From Flagellimonas sp947499585 (GTDB lineage Bacteria > Bacteroidota > Bacteroidia > Flavobacteriales > Flavobacteriaceae): a stretch of 64,000 bases of DNA. Where the stretch lies: contig NZ_CP138995.1 of assembly GCF_044596045.1 (NCBI RefSeq), positions 3,534,001 through 3,598,000 on the forward strand. The letters are read 5' to 3'. The translations under genes were made by a program, and so were the position numbers. Below the pieces are notes generated by a model. That model worked only from the letters and a program-made list of their open reading frames with translations. It searched no databases and was not told the origin of the DNA. Positions 41,490-49,573 of this stretch are shown here, in pieces; position 1 is the stretch's first letter, and each line of letters opens with the position of its first letter.

Positions 41490-42104
41490 ATGAAGATAAT
41501 TCCTGGCATACTTTTACTGTTGTTTGTTAGCTGTATTTTGAGTTGTGAGCATAGTTCAGAACCAAAAAAGAATGGTGCCAGCGAAGAAAAGATTATAGCG
41601 AATGTTCAAGTTGCGAAGGATAGTCTTGTTCTAAATGGCAATGAAGGTAATTGGTATTACAAGAACCAACTTTTTACTGGTTATGCGGTAAAATATCATA
41701 TGAATGATTCGCTACAGCAAAAAGTTGGTTTTTATGAGGGTAAAAAAATGGGGATTGCAAAAGTGTGGTTTCCAAACGGGATTTTAAAAATTGAATCGCA
41801 TTACAATCAGAACAAACTTGTAGGCAGTTACAAAGCATGGTGGAATAATGGTGTTTTGGCTTCAAAAGCCAACTATGTTGATGGTAAGATACAAGGGATT
41901 GAGAAAAAGTGGTATAAGACCGGTGAATTAGCAAAATCAAGGAATTTGGTAGATGGCAAAGAAATAGGTTTGCAGCAGGCATGGTTGAAAAATGGAAAGT
42001 TGTATGTAAACTATGAGGCAAAAAATGGAAGAATTTTTGGCATGAGGCGTGCCAATTCATGCTATAAACTAAAAGATGAAGAAGTGGTACTTTCTAAAAA
42101 TTAG
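41490..42104 (+). CDS. MORN-like (YwqK-type) repeat lipoprotein
   Basis: 204 residues. A signal with two Cys (FVSCILSC) ends in a lipobox. The body consists of about five MORN-like repeats with the pattern G.....W..NG.L....: for example GIAKVWFPNGILKIESHYNQ and GSYKAWWNNGVLASKANYV. Database entries call relatives YwqK-family antitoxins, but the toxin-antitoxin role is not supported here. It starts directly at the YHYH stop codon and overlaps the SCO gene by 29 bases. Confidence 0.8.
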   Translation: MKIIPGILLLLFVSCILSCEHSSEPKKNGASEEKIIANVQVAKDSLVLNGNEGNWYYKNQLFTGYAVKYHMNDSLQQKVGFYEGKKMGIAKVWFPNGILKIESHYNQNKLVGSYKAWWNNGVLASKANYVDGKIQGIEKKWYKTGELAKSRNLVDGKEIGLQQAWLKNGKLYVNYEAKNGRIFGMRRANSCYKLKDEEVVLSKN

Positions 42105-42777
42105 CGGCCTAAACTGTTTCTGTCTTTATTTACTTGTTTGCTTTATAAGTTGTAAAAAGGAAATCAAGAAAGAAAATATAAAGATTGAAGAGACTAGTAG
42201 AGTTGAGCACCTACCTTATTTTGGCGATGAGACTTTTACTCCACATTGGATAACTCCGGGAAGTAATGAAGAAAAGAGGTTTCACAAAATCCCAGATTTT
42301 AAATTGACAAATCAGTTGGGTGAAACCATCACAAAAAAAATATTTGACGAAAAGATTTACGTGGTAGACTTCTTCTTTACAAGTTGTCCTGGCATTTGCC
42401 TTAAAATGACCAATAATATGTCTAAAATACAGGAAGCCTTTAAAGATGATTCAGAAGTATTAATACTCTCACATTCCGTAACACCAACAATAGATTCCGT
42501 ATCTGTTTTAAAAGCATATGCTAACAAATATGATGTAATAGATAATAAATGGCATTTAGCAACAGGTGATAAAGTGGAAATATACAATCTTGGCAGGGAC
42601 CATTATTTTGTGGAAAATGATTTAGGCGAACCAAAGAGTGTTGATGATTTTTTACACACAGAAAACTTTTTATTGATAGATAAAAACAAGCATATTAGAG
42701 GCATTTACAATGGATTGAACAGATCATCCATAGCACAGTTAATAACAGATATAAAGGCTTTAAAAAAAGAGTTTTAA
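42076..42777 (+). CDS. SCO1/SenC-family copper chaperone or thiol protein
   Basis: 233 residues with an N-terminal hydrophobic segment ending in a possible lipobox (LLVCFISC, Cys26). The thioredoxin-like fold has the copper-binding CxxxC as Cys104 and Cys108 in TSCPGICLKM, and the distant His194 in FLHTENFLLID. These are the three ligands used by Sco proteins to load copper into cytochrome oxidase or to act as periplasmic thiol reductants. It is the last gene of the EF-hand operon and converges on the LytTR regulator with eight bases between stops. Confidence 0.9.
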   Translation: MKKWYFLKISGLNCFCLYLLVCFISCKKEIKKENIKIEETSRVEHLPYFGDETFTPHWITPGSNEEKRFHKIPDFKLTNQLGETITKKIFDEKIYVVDFFFTSCPGICLKMTNNMSKIQEAFKDDSEVLILSHSVTPTIDSVSVLKAYANKYDVIDNKWHLATGDKVEIYNLGRDHYFVENDLGEPKSVDDFLHTENFLLIDKNKHIRGIYNGLNRSSIAQLITDIKALKKEF

Positions 42778-42785
42778 TTCTTATT

Positions 42786-43901
42786 CTATAAGTTGAGCCA
42801 TTGCTTAAACTCTGAGGCTCTGTTCTTGCTGATTATAATATCGACCTCGGAGTTGGGGTCCACTAAAATCTTTAGTTGATTATTTCCATATTTTATAATC
42901 TTACTAATTGATGAGATAGCCACTATGAACTGACGATTGGCCCGGTAAAAATGTGATTCATCCAGATTTGAAAATAATTCATCCAAGCTCAAATTAGAGG
43001 TAGATCTACTACCATCAAAACAAACAATATAAGTAATAGTGCTTTCCATAAAAACATATGCTATATCATCCGTAGAAATCGGTTTGAGCTCATTCCTAAC
43101 ATAGGTAAGAATTCTCTTCTTTCCTTTTTCTGCACTTATTTTTTTAGACTCGGGTTTAGTACTTTCAGTTACTTTTTGTTGATAATTGTCCAATGCCCTG
43201 TTTAATTTGGCCAAACTGACAACTTCATCTTCAAGTTTTTCGTTTTTGACCTCCAACCGTTTTTCATAAGAACTTCCTATCAATCTTACCATAATAACGG
43301 AGCAAAGGATTATGGCAAAACCCATGATTATAAAAATGGTGTAAAACTTGTTGCGTAACCCATCTATCTGATTGGATATTTTTTTGATGTTGGCATGTGC
43401 AGCTATAATCCAATCAGAATTCTCTACAGGATACAAATAAATAATTTCCGAAGCTCTTTCTTCCTCTTTAAAATCCCTTATTCCCCCAAAGCTCTTTTTT
43501 CTGGTAAGCAGACTATAGAAATCTTCAGGTGTTATATCTCCATCAACGGTAGATACTGAAGATTGATTTGGACTGACTTGTTGGCCGACCCTAGTAATAT
43601 CTGGGTGGCAAATTTCCTTTCCAGACCAATCGAACATGCATATAAAACCATTTTCAGTATCTGTATTTTCAATACTTTTCTGGACGTTTTTAATTACCAC
43701 GTCTTTATCCAATCCGCTAGCCAATTGAAAGCCAATCAAACTGGCTACCTCTTTTGCTTCTCTTTTACTGGACTCTAGCTGGGTTTCTAAAAACTGATTG
43801 GCGCTTACTTTGATAAACGATTTTACGGCAATTCCTGCTATCAAAATAAACACAGCAGTAATTGCCAAAAAAGTAAAAAAATAAAGTTTGTCTTTTCGCA
43901 T
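42786..43901 (-). CDS. Membrane-bound LytTR regulator with an extracytoplasmic sensor
   Basis: 371 residues. Two transmembrane segments (about 8-28 and 187-207) flank an extracytoplasmic part that looks like a Cache sensor (FICMFDWSGKEICHP, IYLYPVENSDWIIAAH). A coiled linker (KRLEVKNEKLEDEVVSLAKL) leads to a C-terminal LytTR domain (about 265-371) with YVFMESTITYIV and FYRANRQFIVAI. Signal input and DNA binding thus sit in one chain without phosphotransfer. It is divergent from the lamin-tail-repeat lipoprotein gene, whose upstream region has phased repeats. Confidence 0.85.
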   Translation of the reverse strand: MRKDKLYFFTFLAITAVFILIAGIAVKSFIKVSANQFLETQLESSKREAKEVASLIGFQLASGLDKDVVIKNVQKSIENTDTENGFICMFDWSGKEICHPDITRVGQQVSPNQSSVSTVDGDITPEDFYSLLTRKKSFGGIRDFKEEERASEIIYLYPVENSDWIIAAHANIKKISNQIDGLRNKFYTIFIIMGFAIILCSVIMVRLIGSSYEKRLEVKNEKLEDEVVSLAKLNRALDNYQQKVTESTKPESKKISAEKGKKRILTYVRNELKPISTDDIAYVFMESTITYIVCFDGSRSTSNLSLDELFSNLDESHFYRANRQFIVAISSISKIIKYGNNQLKILVDPNSEVDIIISKNRASEFKQWLNL

Positions 43902-43981
43902 TGTTCAAAGATTCCGTGCAACTATGGCTAATATAAAAGATAAGTTTTAAAATTTAGAAAACTGGCCGGTCCTTATACATC

Positions 43982-44032
43982 CCTTTTTTATTCCTTTTTA
44001 AACTCTAAAATTCCCTTTCACAAACCTTTTTA
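43982..44032 (+). promoter_or_regulatory. Phased CCTTTTTA repeats, candidate LytTR sites
   Basis: CCTTTTTTA at 43982, CCTTTTTA at 43993, CCCTTTCA at 44013 and CCTTTTTA at 44025 recur at about 11, 20 and 12 bases, that is one or two helical turns. They lie between the divergent LytTR regulator and the lipoprotein gene. LytTR proteins bind short direct repeats spaced by about two turns. Confidence 0.35.
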
Positions 44033-44096
44033 GTGATTCACGCAAGGTTTATTAATTGATTTGTGCTGTAATTAACATCTAAAAAAAGAATCAAAA

Positions 44097-45644
44097 ATGA
44101 AAAAGTATTTATTTATTTCCGCATTACTTCTTACAGCATGGAGCTGTTCTGAAGACGATATTAACGACATCCCGGATGACGCCCCTGCACCTCCTCCAGA
44201 GGAACCAACAGGTCAAGCATCTGTAGTGTTAAATGAGGTTGCTTATTTAAATGGATCCGTTGAAATTTTCAATAATGGTGACGTGAATGTAGACCTTAGC
44301 GATTACTTCTTATGTTTAGGACCTGGAACTTATAGAAGAATAGGCGATCTAGAATTACAGGGCAATGTCGACTTAGCTCCAGATGAGTATTTGGTCATCA
44401 ATTATAACATGCCCTCTGCGGCGGGTGGATTGGGCCTTTATATCGATAATACTGATTTTACAAGCGCCTCGACTATTGCAGATTTTGTGCAGTGGGGAGA
44501 TGCAGGAAGTGCACGTGAAAATGTTGCCGCTGCTGCCGGCATATGGACAACAGGCGATTTTATTCCTGTTGTTGGCATTACCGATAACAGTATAGCTTAT
44601 GATGGCACTGGAAATGCTGCCTCAGATTGGACAGAAACTACAACGCCCACCTTAGGTTCTGAAAATTCTACAACAGCGCCAGAACCTACTGCCTCCATTG
44701 TGTTGAATGAGGTTGGATATTTAAACAACGATATTGAACTCTATAACAACGGAGATATAGCTGTTGATGTAAGTGATTATTTCTTATGTCTTGGTCCTGG
44801 CACTTACAGAAGAATTGGTGACTTAACTGTTGCTGGAAACTTGAATTTGGAACCAGGGGATTTCTTAAGCATAGCTTATGACATGCCAAATGCTGAAGGA
44901 GGCATTGGTCTTTATGCCAACAATTCAGGTTTTGGCGATGCTGCCAATATTCGCGATTTTGTTCAATGGGGTGCCGCAGACAGTCCAAGGGAAAATGTTG
45001 CTGTAGAAGCTGGTATTTGGACCGCCGGGGAATATGTAATGGTAGTTGGAAATGCTGATAACAGCATTGCTTACGATGGACAAGGAAATAGTGCAACAGA
45101 TTGGTCCGAGACCACAACGACCACTTTTGGGGAATCAAACACTTTTACTGCTCCTGAGATTAGATCAATTGTCATTAACGAAGTGGAATATTTAGTGGAT
45201 GATCAAATTGAACTGTACAACAACGGCAACCAAACCGTAGACCTATCTACCTACTGGATGTGTTTTGGTCCAGGTCAATATTTTAGAATTGGGGATGTAG
45301 CAATGACCACTGTGGTAAGTGGTTCTACAAACTTGGCGCCAGGAGAGTTTCTTGTAATTTCTCCGGCAACCCTGGAAGCACCTGATGATGCTGGTGGTCT
45401 TGGTCTTTACGCTAACAATAGTGGCTTTGGAGATGCTGAAAACATTAGAAGCTTTGTACAATGGGGTGCGTCTGGTAATGCTAGAGAATCTGTAGCTGTT
45501 GAAGCCGGTATATGGGACGCAGGTGGATTTGTACCTAATGTGGCTTCAGGGTCCAGTATATCTTATGATGGAGAAGGGAAAACATCATCCGATTGGGGTG
45601 AAGACAACAGCCCAACACTTGGAGAAGGAAATTCTGCCTTATGA
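44097..45644 (+). CDS. Lipoprotein with three tandem lamin-tail-like domains
   Basis: 515 residues. The SPII signal ends TAWSC (Cys17), followed by an Asp/Pro-rich linker (PAPPPEEP). Three homologous domains of about 157 residues follow, starting at residues 42, 200 and 357. Each opens with I/VVLNEV.YL and contains IELYNNG, VDLSDYFLCLGPG, YRRIGDL, GGLGLYANN, FVQWG and ENVAVEAGIW. The opening and the LYNNG/VDLSDY pattern match lamin-tail domains, which bind other macromolecules at bacterial surfaces. The anchor position suggests surface exposure. It is probably controlled by the divergent LytTR protein. Confidence 0.82.
   Translation: MKKYLFISALLLTAWSCSEDDINDIPDDAPAPPPEEPTGQASVVLNEVAYLNGSVEIFNNGDVNVDLSDYFLCLGPGTYRRIGDLELQGNVDLAPDEYLVINYNMPSAAGGLGLYIDNTDFTSASTIADFVQWGDAGSARENVAAAAGIWTTGDFIPVVGITDNSIAYDGTGNAASDWTETTTPTLGSENSTTAPEPTASIVLNEVGYLNNDIELYNNGDIAVDVSDYFLCLGPGTYRRIGDLTVAGNLNLEPGDFLSIAYDMPNAEGGIGLYANNSGFGDAANIRDFVQWGAADSPRENVAVEAGIWTAGEYVMVVGNADNSIAYDGQGNSATDWSETTTTTFGESNTFTAPEIRSIVINEVEYLVDDQIELYNNGNQTVDLSTYWMCFGPGQYFRIGDVAMTTVVSGSTNLAPGEFLVISPATLEAPDDAGGLGLYANNSGFGDAENIRSFVQWGASGNARESVAVEAGIWDAGGFVPNVASGSSISYDGEGKTSSDWGEDNSPTLGEGNSAL
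44220..45640 (+). repeat. Three tandem coding repeats of about 470 bases
   Basis: Repeat units begin at 44220, 44694 and 45165, giving periods of 474 and 471 bases. Units 2 and 3 share the protein string GLYANNSGFGDA exactly, while unit 1 has drifted (GLYIDNTDFTSA). This indicates that the internal duplication is partly recent. Confidence 0.8.
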
Positions 45645-45688
45645 TAAATACTTCACCAAATAATTAATTAATATCTAAAAATCAACCC

Positions 45689-45865
45689 ATGAAAAACTTA
45701 AAACTAATTGCAACTATAACTGTGAAAGTCCTTATAGTCCTAATCCTTGTAATGAATATAAGTTGTGATGACGATGATGACAGCTCATACGGAGGCCTAA
45801 TAAAGGCTGATGCTTACAATGATTTGGCTACGATTGATTCGGGGGAAATAGATTGCTATGTCTAA
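45689..45865 (+). CDS. Small lipoprotein, 58 residues
   Basis: Translation from ATG 45689 gives MKNLKLIATITVKVLIVLIL, then VMNIS and the lipobox Cys26, five Asp in a row, and a short mature peptide ending SGEIDCYV. The signal is convincing and the gene lies 44 bases behind the lamin-tail lipoprotein, with a terminator 26 bases beyond its stop. It is very probably the second gene of that operon. The function is unknown; the mature peptide is only 33 residues. Confidence 0.65.
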   Translation: MKNLKLIATITVKVLIVLILVMNISCDDDDDSSYGGLIKADAYNDLATIDSGEIDCYV

Positions 45866-45891
45866 AATTGATTTTCCAGTTTAGTTGTTGA

Positions 45892-45942
45892 AACCCATAG
45901 GAGTTCGGAATTCCCCGAGTATTGCTCCTATGGGTTATTTTT
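45892..45942 (+). terminator. Terminator of the lamin-tail lipoprotein operon
   Basis: AACCCATAGGAG (45892-45903) pairs perfectly with CTCCTATGGGTT (45925-45936), followed by ATTTTT. The 21-base loop itself can form a small TCGG/CCGA stem, making a nested hairpin. Confidence 0.85.
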
Positions 45943-46012
45943 ATACTTTGCCTAATAAAACACAACCACTTAAAATAAAAATAGGTTATCATTAATCTAG
46001 ATACAGTAAGCA

Positions 46013-46450
46013 ATGACTGTAAAAAAGAAAATCTTCATAACGTTTTTAGCATCCTTTTGTTTAGGCCTTGTCTACTATATTCTAGTAAAATTCAATGAAG
46101 AACCTAACCAAAACTCCATTACCGCAGAAACGGAGATAAGGATTAATTCAACAGATTTATTAGCTTCATTTATATCTGATGAAACACTCGCCAACAAAAC
46201 TTTTGTCGAAAAAATAATAGAAGTTGAAGGTATCGTCAAAGAGGTTACTTTCTTTAATAATAGATATACTGTATTATTGCAAGGTGGTGAAGAGTATATG
46301 TGTATTATGTGCGATATGAAAGAAAATCAAATTGAACAAATAAAAAAACTCACCAAAGGAGACACAGTGATTCTTAAAGGAATATGTAAAGGTTTTTTGA
46401 TGGACGCTATATTGCTGAACTGTGTATTGTTAAACCAAACCAATGAATAA
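46013..46450 (+). CDS. OB-fold (tRNA_anti-like) anchored protein
   Basis: 145 residues with an N-terminal transmembrane anchor (KIFITFLASFCLGLVYYILV). The exported part has an OB-fold pattern: IIEVEGIVKEVTFFNNRYTVLL, then EYMCIMCDM and KGDTVILKGICKGFLMDAIL, as in the tRNA_anti-like domain. A CIMC pair could form a disulfide or bind metal. It is the first gene of an operon with YceI and DUF5777 and overlaps YceI by eight bases. The role is unknown. Confidence 0.78.
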   Translation: MTVKKKIFITFLASFCLGLVYYILVKFNEEPNQNSITAETEIRINSTDLLASFISDETLANKTFVEKIIEVEGIVKEVTFFNNRYTVLLQGGEEYMCIMCDMKENQIEQIKKLTKGDTVILKGICKGFLMDAILLNCVLLNQTNE

Positions 46451-46991
46451 ACTAACCCTATTTGCCATAATTCTTGTTTCGCAGGTTTGTTTTGGACAAA
46501 AAGCAAATCGTGTAATTACAAAGCAAGGGCAAATAACTTTTTTTTCATATACTTCTGTTGAAGATATTGAAGCCAGCAACAATCAGGTTTTAAGCATAGT
46601 AGACTTATCCAGCAAAGAAGTGGCCATTAGTATGCTGATGCGCACATTTGTTTTTAGGAAAGCTCTAATGCAAGAACATTTTAATGAAAGCTATATTGAA
46701 TCTGACATTTATCCCAAAGCTACTTTTGAGGGGGAAATACAGGATTTTGATACAAGTTTACCTCCTTTACAAACCAAATTGGTAAAGGGGAAAATAACAA
46801 TTCATGGTGTTACCAAAGAAGTTGAGATAAAAACTCAGATTGAGTATATAAATAATGTCCTGGTTTTATCAGGAAATCTAAATCTGACCGTAGCAGATTT
46901 TAAGATTAAAATACCTCCCATTGTGGCAGGAAATATTGCAAAAACGATACAAGTAAAATTTAGATTTGAATATCAGCCTTATGAGAACTAA
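46443..46991 (+). CDS. YceI-family exported protein
   Basis: 182 residues with a signal peptide (MNKLTLFAIILVSQVCFGQ). The lipocalin-like YceI pattern is clear: GQITFFSYTSVEDIEASNNQ, MQEHFNESYIESDIYPKATF, KGKITIHGVTKEVEI and LTVADFKI. YceI proteins bind polyisoprenoid or amphiphilic ligands in the periplasm. It is translationally linked to both neighbours, overlapping OB-fold and DUF5777 genes. Confidence 0.9.
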   Translation: MNKLTLFAIILVSQVCFGQKANRVITKQGQITFFSYTSVEDIEASNNQVLSIVDLSSKEVAISMLMRTFVFRKALMQEHFNESYIESDIYPKATFEGEIQDFDTSLPPLQTKLVKGKITIHGVTKEVEIKTQIEYINNVLVLSGNLNLTVADFKIKIPPIVAGNIAKTIQVKFRFEYQPYEN

Positions 46992-47868
46992 AATTTCCTT
47001 TGTTTTTCTTTTTTTGTGTTCGGCTATGCTTAACCTTCTAATGGCGCAAGATTTATTGCAGTCATTAGAAAAAGAGTTTCCAGACAGCAAACAATTTACA
47101 GAAGCCACTTTTAAAACTACCAGGATAGCGTTGGGTCATTCCATTGAAACAAGAAAAAAGGGAATCATGGAAATTTCTGCCAATTCAAGGTTTTGGAACA
47201 TCCCTCAAAGGACTCAAGGTTTTTTAGCTGATAGAATCAGTACCAGGTTTGGTGCGTCTTATGCCTTTTCAGATAGGCTTACATTTGGCAGTGGCATTAC
47301 CACGTTTGATGGGATTTTTGACACCTATTTTAAATACAAGCTTGTGCAGCAAGTTAGTAACGGCAAAGGCTCTCCTTTTACAATAACGCTTGCTCAAAAT
47401 GCTAGTCTTAGAACAAACCCCAATAGAAGTATAAATGCAAGCAATGGTTTTTCTGATAAGTTATCCTTTACCTCCCAAGTTTTGATTGCAAGAAAATTTA
47501 CGCGAAATTTTTCATTACAAGCTTCTCCAACCTTTATTCATAGAAATTCTTCCAGAAATATGGATGACCCTACTGATCATTTTGCTCTAGGCATTGGTGG
47601 TAGGTATAAAATAGGTGGTCATTTATCAATATCAACAGAATACTATTATTTGGCCAATCCATTAGAGTCTGTAAATACTTTTGACCCCTTTGCAATAGGT
47701 GTAAACTGGGAGTTAACAGATCTAATGCTTCAATTTCATCTTTCCAATGCGCCAAACATTGCAGAAGATGCCTTTATTACGCAAACTCGAAACAATTTTA
47801 ATACGAGAGATGGCAATCTTTTCTTTGGATTTAATGCAATTTTTATACTGCATCTAAAGAAAAGATAA
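46981..47868 (+). CDS. DUF5777 outer membrane beta-barrel protein
   Basis: About 295 residues from ATG 46981, which overlaps the YceI stop; the five codons upstream add nothing signal-like. It has a signal peptide (MRTKISFVFLFLCSAMLNLL, then MAQ). The mature protein has the DUF5777 pattern: FKTTRIALGHSIETRKKGIM, DRISTRFGASYAFSDRLTFG, FALGIGGRYKIGGHLSIS and the ending FLFLK-like IFILHLKKR. In Bacteroidota this barrel family commonly follows YceI proteins, as here. The transported or bound substrate is unknown. Confidence 0.85.
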   Translation: MRTKISFVFLFLCSAMLNLLMAQDLLQSLEKEFPDSKQFTEATFKTTRIALGHSIETRKKGIMEISANSRFWNIPQRTQGFLADRISTRFGASYAFSDRLTFGSGITTFDGIFDTYFKYKLVQQVSNGKGSPFTITLAQNASLRTNPNRSINASNGFSDKLSFTSQVLIARKFTRNFSLQASPTFIHRNSSRNMDDPTDHFALGIGGRYKIGGHLSISTEYYYLANPLESVNTFDPFAIGVNWELTDLMLQFHLSNAPNIAEDAFITQTRNNFNTRDGNLFFGFNAIFILHLKKR

Positions 47869-47932
47869 AGGTTTCAAAAATGGCTAATCACCGCGTGCTC
47901 TAATATGGAGTCAAAATATATTGACCCTAATT

Positions 47933-49516
47933 TCAATTAGGAAGTACATATTTCCCATTTTCCATTCTTAAAATGCTCAAAGGGTTTTCAGTTTTCAACT
48001 CATCTGGAAGCAGTGAATCTGGATAGTTTTGATAGCACATTGGTCTTGTAAACCTTGTTATTGCAGCAGTTCCCACAGATGTCATCCTTGCATCGGTGGT
48101 AGCCGGAAAAGGTCCCCCATGCACCATGCTATGGCACACCTCTACTCCGGTAGGAAATCCGTTAATCAGCAACCTGCCCACTTTACGTTCCAATACCTTC
48201 AACAAATCTGCATATTCATATAAATCTTCCTCGGTACCATGAACGGTAGCGGTAAGATGCCCATTTAAATTTTTGGCGATGTCCATGATTTCGTTTTTAT
48301 CCTCTGTCCTCACCAAAAGTGTTGACGGTCCAAAAACTTCTTCTTCCAGTTCTTTATCGGATAAAAAATCACTTGCACATACGGAAAGAACCTCGGCGAC
48401 ACCTTGAGAATGTCCTTCAGTCTTTTTTCCTGTTGAAATGGATTCTACTTCTTTTTTTACTTTCAATTTTTCAAGTCCAAGGTTATACCCTTTTTGAATT
48501 GCTTCCGTAAGCATAGTAGCAGATTCCGAAACCTGAACGCTATTTTTTAGTACATCTTCAAAAACTTTACTCTCCTTTGTTTTTGGCAAAACAGTGATTC
48601 CCGGGTTTGTACAAAATTGACCTGCACCCAGTTGAACTGAATTTGACAAGCCTTCTGCCAAAGTTTGATGATTTTCCTTTAAAATACCTGGAAGTACAAA
48701 AACCGGGTTAACACTTCCCATTTCCGCATATACGGGTATCGGTTCTTCTCGCCTTGCAGCCTCATCAAATAAAGCCTTACCTCCTCTAAATGAACCTGTA
48801 AAACCAATAGCTTTTATTAACGGATTACGAACTATCGCTTGTCCAACTGCAATAGAAGCACCTTGAACCAATGAAAACACTCCATCTGGCATATCACATC
48901 GCTTTGCAGCTGAAACAATGGCTTTGCCAACCAATTCTGAAGTACCGGGATGCGCAGGATGCGCTTTTACAACGATGGTACAGCCTGCCGCTAAAGCTGA
49001 TGCCGTATCACCACCGGCCACAGAAAAAGCCAATGGAAAATTGCTTGCTCCAAAAACTCCCACAGGGCCTAAGGCTATTTGCATTTGTCTAATATCTGAT
49101 TTGGGAAATGGTTTTCTATTTAAATCAGCAGTATCTACCCTTGCATCTACCCAAGAGCCATCTCGTAAAACGGTCGCAAACAATTTTAGTTGACCTGTTG
49201 TTCTGCCCAATTCGCCTTTTAACCTACCAGCTGGCAATCCAGTTTCTTGGCCGCATAGGCCAACTAGTTCTTCTTCAATTTGAAGTAATTCTTCAGCAAT
49301 CGTTTCTAAAAACAAAGCCTTTTCTTCTCCAGTCTTCTCTCGGTATTGGGTAAAAGCATTTTCCGCAAGCGTTATTGCTTGGTTTATCTCTTTAAGAGTT
49401 GCTTCATGGTAAGGAGTTTCTAATTGATTTCCTGTTCCTGGATTTTTTGCAAAAAAAACAGTTTCCCCTATGGATGAAAAATTGTATCCTAAAATATTTT
49501 TCCCACTTGTCTTCAT
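47933..49516 (-). CDS. Aldehyde dehydrogenase, 2-oxoglutarate-semialdehyde dehydrogenase type
   Basis: 527 residues, NAD(P)+-dependent, cytosolic. Key residues are present: the cofactor site GPVGVFGASNFPLAFSVAGG, the catalytic Glu265 in VYAEMGSVNP and the catalytic Cys302 in GAGQFCTNPG. The ETGLPAGRLKGELGRTTGQL region and overall length fit the ketoglutarate-semialdehyde dehydrogenases of sugar-acid pathways. No KDG dehydratase, which would supply that substrate, lies in the window, so its role beside the KDG kinase/aldolase route is uncertain. It is the last gene of the leftward catabolic operon. Confidence 0.88.
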   Translation of the reverse strand: MKTSGKNILGYNFSSIGETVFFAKNPGTGNQLETPYHEATLKEINQAITLAENAFTQYREKTGEEKALFLETIAEELLQIEEELVGLCGQETGLPAGRLKGELGRTTGQLKLFATVLRDGSWVDARVDTADLNRKPFPKSDIRQMQIALGPVGVFGASNFPLAFSVAGGDTASALAAGCTIVVKAHPAHPGTSELVGKAIVSAAKRCDMPDGVFSLVQGASIAVGQAIVRNPLIKAIGFTGSFRGGKALFDEAARREEPIPVYAEMGSVNPVFVLPGILKENHQTLAEGLSNSVQLGAGQFCTNPGITVLPKTKESKVFEDVLKNSVQVSESATMLTEAIQKGYNLGLEKLKVKKEVESISTGKKTEGHSQGVAEVLSVCASDFLSDKELEEEVFGPSTLLVRTEDKNEIMDIAKNLNGHLTATVHGTEEDLYEYADLLKVLERKVGRLLINGFPTGVEVCHSMVHGGPFPATTDARMTSVGTAAITRFTRPMCYQNYPDSLLPDELKTENPLSILRMENGKYVLPN

Positions 49517-49573
49517 AATATTTAAAGCAATAAGTTTAATTTTTTAAAAGTAATGCTTTAAATAAAATCAGTG

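Noticed and set aside
41490..42104. Antitoxin of a toxin-antitoxin pair (YwqK-type naming)
   Set aside because: The protein is a MORN-repeat lipoprotein in an operon of exported proteins, with no toxin-like neighbour.
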